DNA from: an uncultured Bacilli bacterium
GTDB lineage: Bacteria; Bacillota_I; Bacilli_A; RF39; UBA660
Assembly: GCA_934090775.1 (NCBI GenBank)
Contig: CAKOKF010000043.1
Location: forward strand, 1 to 9,182
DNA length: 9,182 nt
Reading direction: 5' to 3'
The notes beneath the pieces are model-generated. The model was not told the origin of the DNA. It searched no databases and was given only the letters and a program-made list of their open reading frames with translations. Below, one piece after another: positions 6,989-9,182 of this stretch (position 1 is the stretch's first letter; each line of letters begins with the position of its first letter). The position numbers and the translations under genes were made by a program.

Positions 6989-8782
6989 TTATTTAAGTAA
7001 ACCACTATCTTTTAGAAGTAATTCAATATCAGTGTTCTTAATTTTTTTAAGTAAAATTTTTACCATTTCCTTTTCGACAAGGCTAAGTGGTAATTCATCT
7101 ATACTCTTTTTATCCACAGCATAATAAGCTGCTTTTAAAAGTTCACGAACATCGTAGCAACTGCCCCATACTTCAGGAACAGCACGGTCAATATTAAGAA
7201 GGGTGTACACAGCTTCCATACCTGTACGCATAGAATATTCAGTTGTAAAGATTGTGTCCCTTGGAGTTTCAGCAAATTGACCTAGAAAAGCAAAGTTAAT
7301 TGAGCCTTGAGGTACTACTAATGGACGGTCGCTTTTTTTACGTGGTTGGAAGAAGGCATTAATATATGGCATATAGCAAGTAGTTGTGTTGCACTTGGTA
7401 TTGGCATATTCTTCAATTTTATCGACAGGGAAACCGATATGATACAACCATTCTTGGCAAACTTCACTACCTGTACATTCACGCATCGGCTTTTTCATAA
7501 AGTTACCTTTTTTATTAGTGTTAAGTGAATATACCCAAACTAAAATCATTCCTTTATCTTGACTCTTGAATTGTGGCTGGCGATTAATTGTCCATGAAAG
7601 ATACCAGTTATCCACACTATCTTTGACGGTAACAATACCACCAGTAGTTACTTTACCACTACGAGGATCACGTTTACAAATTTCCATAATATGTTTAATT
7701 ATTTCTTCATCGCTAGTAGCAATAGTAGCACTCATCCAGTTAGTAGCATTTACATCACTACAAAATTTCATTGGATTGCCATATTCCCCATTGCTTGCTT
7801 GGTTAGCAATATTTTTCCACATATCCCAAGACTCACCATAACCATTTTTTATGTTAGATAAATCAGGGGCTGTTGCTTGGTCACCATAACAAGAAGTGTC
7901 AGTACAACAACCATTAGTAATAAATACTAGATCATTTTCAGTTAGAGAAATAGATTTTTCTTCATTATCTTTTAAATATTTAATTTCTTTGGCTTGTTTT
8001 TTGGTGCCTAAATTTTCAATAATGACATTTTTCACATCAATACCATATTCTATTTTTACACCATGGCTTTCCAAATATTTTGTTAAAGGCAAAATCATTG
8101 ATTCATATTGATTATATTTAGTAAACCTTAAGGCTGAGAAATCCGGTAAACCATCAATATGATGAACATAACAGCAAAGATATCTTTTCATTTCTAAAGC
8201 TGAAGACCATTTTTGAAAGGCAAACATGGTTTGCCAGTATAACCAAAAATTCGTACTCCAAAAACTAGTTGGCAAGACTTCGGATATTTTTTTATCCTCT
8301 AATTCACTTTCGGGAGTAATAAATAATTTTGATAAAGCCATAGCTGATTTTTTATCTAATTTAAATAATTTATCAGTATGAGCATCCTGACCACGATTTT
8401 TTGTCGCACGACATAATGAGTAATTGGGATCGTGTTTATTTAACCAATAATATTCATCTAACACTGATACTTTAGGATTTTCAATAGATGGCACGTCGCG
8501 GAACATATCCCACATACATTCAAAGTGGTTGTCCATTTCGCGACCGCCACGCATATAAAAACCTTTAGTAATATCCTTTCTACCATCACAAGAGCCACCA
8601 GCAAGTTCTAATTTTTCTAGTAAATGGATATTTTCGCCTTTCATTTGACCATCACGCACTAAATAAAAAGCAGCGGACAAGCCAGCTAGACCTGTTCCAA
8701 TGATATACGCTTTCTTTTTGTCAACGCCAATAGGCTTTTCTGGGTGAGCAAAGGCTTCATAAGTTCCAGCTCCATAATACAT
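6989..8782 (-). CDS. ohyA: Oleate hydratase (FAD-binding, myosin-cross-reactive-antigen family)
   Basis: Adds water across the cis-9 double bond of oleate and related unsaturated fatty acids to give 10-hydroxy acids (EC 4.2.1.53); FAD is structural rather than redox-active. At the membrane face it detoxifies host or dietary unsaturated fatty acids in many Gram-positive bacteria. The 597 residues match the usual length. The Rossmann FAD motif is IIGTGLAGLSAA (27-38). The catalytic loop RGGREM (78-83) carries E82 and the second key residue is Y201 (KRYLCCYVHH), the same numbers as in S. aureus OhyA. Other family signatures are HHIDGLPDFSALRFTKYNQYES (from 207) and GQFAETPRDTIFTTEYS (501-517). 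AAGGAGG (8796-8790) lies seven bases before the ATG, so this is probably well translated. It stands alone between cutA and tetR with its own promoter and terminator. All key residues are present. Confidence 0.97.
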   Translation of the reverse strand: MYYGAGTYEAFAHPEKPIGVDKKKAYIIGTGLAGLSAAFYLVRDGQMKGENIHLLEKLELAGGSCDGRKDITKGFYMRGGREMDNHFECMWDMFRDVPSIENPKVSVLDEYYWLNKHDPNYSLCRATKNRGQDAHTDKLFKLDKKSAMALSKLFITPESELEDKKISEVLPTSFWSTNFWLYWQTMFAFQKWSSALEMKRYLCCYVHHIDGLPDFSALRFTKYNQYESMILPLTKYLESHGVKIEYGIDVKNVIIENLGTKKQAKEIKYLKDNEEKSISLTENDLVFITNGCCTDTSCYGDQATAPDLSNIKNGYGESWDMWKNIANQASNGEYGNPMKFCSDVNATNWMSATIATSDEEIIKHIMEICKRDPRSGKVTTGGIVTVKDSVDNWYLSWTINRQPQFKSQDKGMILVWVYSLNTNKKGNFMKKPMRECTGSEVCQEWLYHIGFPVDKIEEYANTKCNTTTCYMPYINAFFQPRKKSDRPLVVPQGSINFAFLGQFAETPRDTIFTTEYSMRTGMEAVYTLLNIDRAVPEVWGSCYDVRELLKAAYYAVDKKSIDELPLSLVEKEMVKILLKKIKNTDIELLLKDSGLLK

Positions 8783-8802
8783 AATAATTCCTCCTTATTT
8801 TC

Positions 8803-8818
8803 TATAATTAGAATTATA
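8803..8818. promoter_or_regulatory. Palindrome over the ohyA -10 and start site, candidate operator
   Basis: Perfect inverted repeat TATAATT-AG-AATTATA, 7-bp arms with a 2-bp centre. One arm contains the -10 hexamer and the rest covers the expected transcription start, a classic repressor position. Part of the symmetry is forced by the TATAAT itself, which lowers the weight of the match. Confidence 0.4.
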
Positions 8819-8840
8819 CATTTTTAAAAGTTTTATACAA
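8813..8840 (-). promoter_or_regulatory. ohyA promoter
   Basis: TTGTAT (8840-8835), a 16-base spacer and a perfect TATAAT (8818-8813), 30 bases before the ohyA ATG. Start would fall near 8806, leaving a leader of about 23 bases with the strong Shine-Dalgarno. A perfect TTGACA (8893-8888) further upstream has no good -10 at 16-19 bases and is part of a palindrome, so it is the less likely promoter. Confidence 0.6.
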
Positions 8841-8871
8841 TAAACAATCTTTTATAGTTGTATTATTTTTA

Positions 8872-8906
8872 GACAAATTTTAGCTTTTGTCAAAATTATG
8901 ACAAAA
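8872..8906. promoter_or_regulatory. Three alternating GACAAA half-sites upstream of ohyA, candidate operator
   Basis: On the plus strand GACAAA (8872-8877), TTTGTC (8886-8891) and GACAAA (8900-8905) alternate in orientation with centres exactly 14 bp apart. The right pair extends to a perfect 8-bp inverted repeat TTTTGTCA-N6-TGACAAAA (8885-8906). This size and symmetry suit a TetR dimer, and the third half-site suggests cooperative binding. The sites lie about 68-96 bases upstream of the predicted ohyA start, so activation, looping or control of a second upstream promoter are possible. Confidence 0.5.
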
Positions 8907-8939
8907 AAAATATTAAAAAATAATTAATAATAATATTTT
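8903..8939 (-). terminator. Candidate A+T-only terminator of cutA
   Basis: Starting at once after the cutA stop, the transcript has a perfect 9-bp stem AAAATATTA / TAATATTTT, a 15-base loop, then more U residues. The stem lacks any G-C pair, so it would be weak; it abuts the ohyA upstream palindrome. Called mainly for position and the U run. Confidence 0.3.
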
Positions 8940-9182
8940 CTAATATTCTTTTCCTCTTACTTCGTTATTTATCCAAGCAAGATAATTTTTACTAGTGCTA
9001 GTTATTGGCATTATAGCGAATTCAAATGTTTCATAACTATGGTATTTACGAACCACATTATAAATTTTAGTCGATAAGTTTTTCTTAGTCTTAACAAATA
9101 CTAAATATTCTTTAGCGGCTTCTATTTCTTGATGCCATAACCAAGTTGATTCGCTTTCAATCATTTGACAACTGCTAACTAG
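8940..9182 (-). CDS. cutA: CutA family divalent-cation tolerance protein; 5' end beyond window
   Basis: 80 C-terminal residues are visible, the frame being open to the right edge; the family has about 100-115, so about 25-30 N-terminal residues are missing. An ATG at 9164 exists, but the frame continues upstream as LVSSCQ, which fits the LAACV(N/Q) segment before the conserved W/Y core of CutA, so that Met is internal. Recognisable CutA features are STWLWHQEIEAAKEYLVFVKT (the family's S-Y-W-W-x-G-x-I...E.L..IKT region), KYHSYETFEFAIMPI (family L-H-P-Y-E-x-P-E-I-x-x-x-P-I) and the terminal NYLAWI. CutA proteins form trimers and are linked to copper and other divalent metal tolerance, though the true role is unsettled. 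It is followed by 157 bases and then ohyA; no functional link is evident. Confidence 0.88.
   Translation of the reverse strand, partial: LVSSCQMIESESTWLWHQEIEAAKEYLVFVKTKKNLSTKIYNVVRKYHSYETFEFAIMPITSTSKNYLAWINNEVRGKEY

Noticed and set aside
8861..8893. Promoter using the perfect TTGACA (8893-8888) upstream of ohyA
   Set aside because: No good -10 at 16-19 bases; the hexamer is explained by the palindrome. Kept only as a secondary possibility.
1..9182. Mycoplasma-type code in which TGA means Trp, suggested by the A+T-rich composition
   Set aside because: All genes read to full family length with TGG for Trp and no in-frame TGA, so the standard bacterial code is sufficient.

Overview
The window looks like part of a low-GC (strikingly A+T-rich) Firmicutes-type genome, most likely an uncultured or gut-associated member of the Bacilli, Erysipelotrichia or Mollicutes-related lineages. 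The evidence is base composition, Lys/Asn/Ile-rich proteins, GGAGG-type ribosome binding sites, and the gene set: a lipoteichoic-acid-synthase-type sulfatase, Tex, a Firmicutes-type AsnB and a bacterial oleate hydratase. The standard code fits, because no in-frame TGA interrupts any gene; the five visible stops are four TAA and one TAG. I cannot name a species.

Every gene I can support lies on the minus strand, so transcription runs from right to left: cutA (5' end cut by the right edge) > ohyA (oleate hydratase) > a TetR-family regulator > tex > an LTA-synthase-family membrane sulfatase > asnB (3' end cut by the left edge). There is no rRNA, tRNA, CRISPR array, IS element or phage gene that I can see.

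Right part (6227-8906): the most interesting unit is a small unsaturated-fatty-acid locus. ohyA has a strong RBS, a plausible TTGTAT-N16-TATAAT promoter, a 16-bp near-perfect palindrome over the -10 and start site, and further upstream three GACAAA half-sites in alternating orientation spaced exactly 14 bp. Downstream it ends in a good intrinsic terminator, followed at once by the regulator's own TTGTTT-N18-TATAAT promoter. The simplest reading is that the TetR protein senses fatty acids or another membrane stress and controls ohyA. That is inference from proximity and promoter structure.

Middle part (5819-6273): about 455 bases of very A+T-rich non-coding DNA with small inverted repeats, a possible terminator after tetR, the tex promoter, and a short start-less open stretch that may be a gene remnant or chance.

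Left part (1-5818): tex (RNA-binding transcription accessory protein), then the LTA-synthase-type enzyme, then asnB. The last two could both serve the cell envelope, because some Firmicutes AsnB proteins amidate peptidoglycan precursors, but ordinary asparagine synthesis is equally possible. The sulfatase keeps the metal-binding and nucleophile residues of LtaS but seems to differ at glycerol-phosphate pocket positions.

There is no clear sign of an entirely new multi-gene system. The best leads are the operator architecture in front of ohyA and the altered substrate pocket of the sulfatase.
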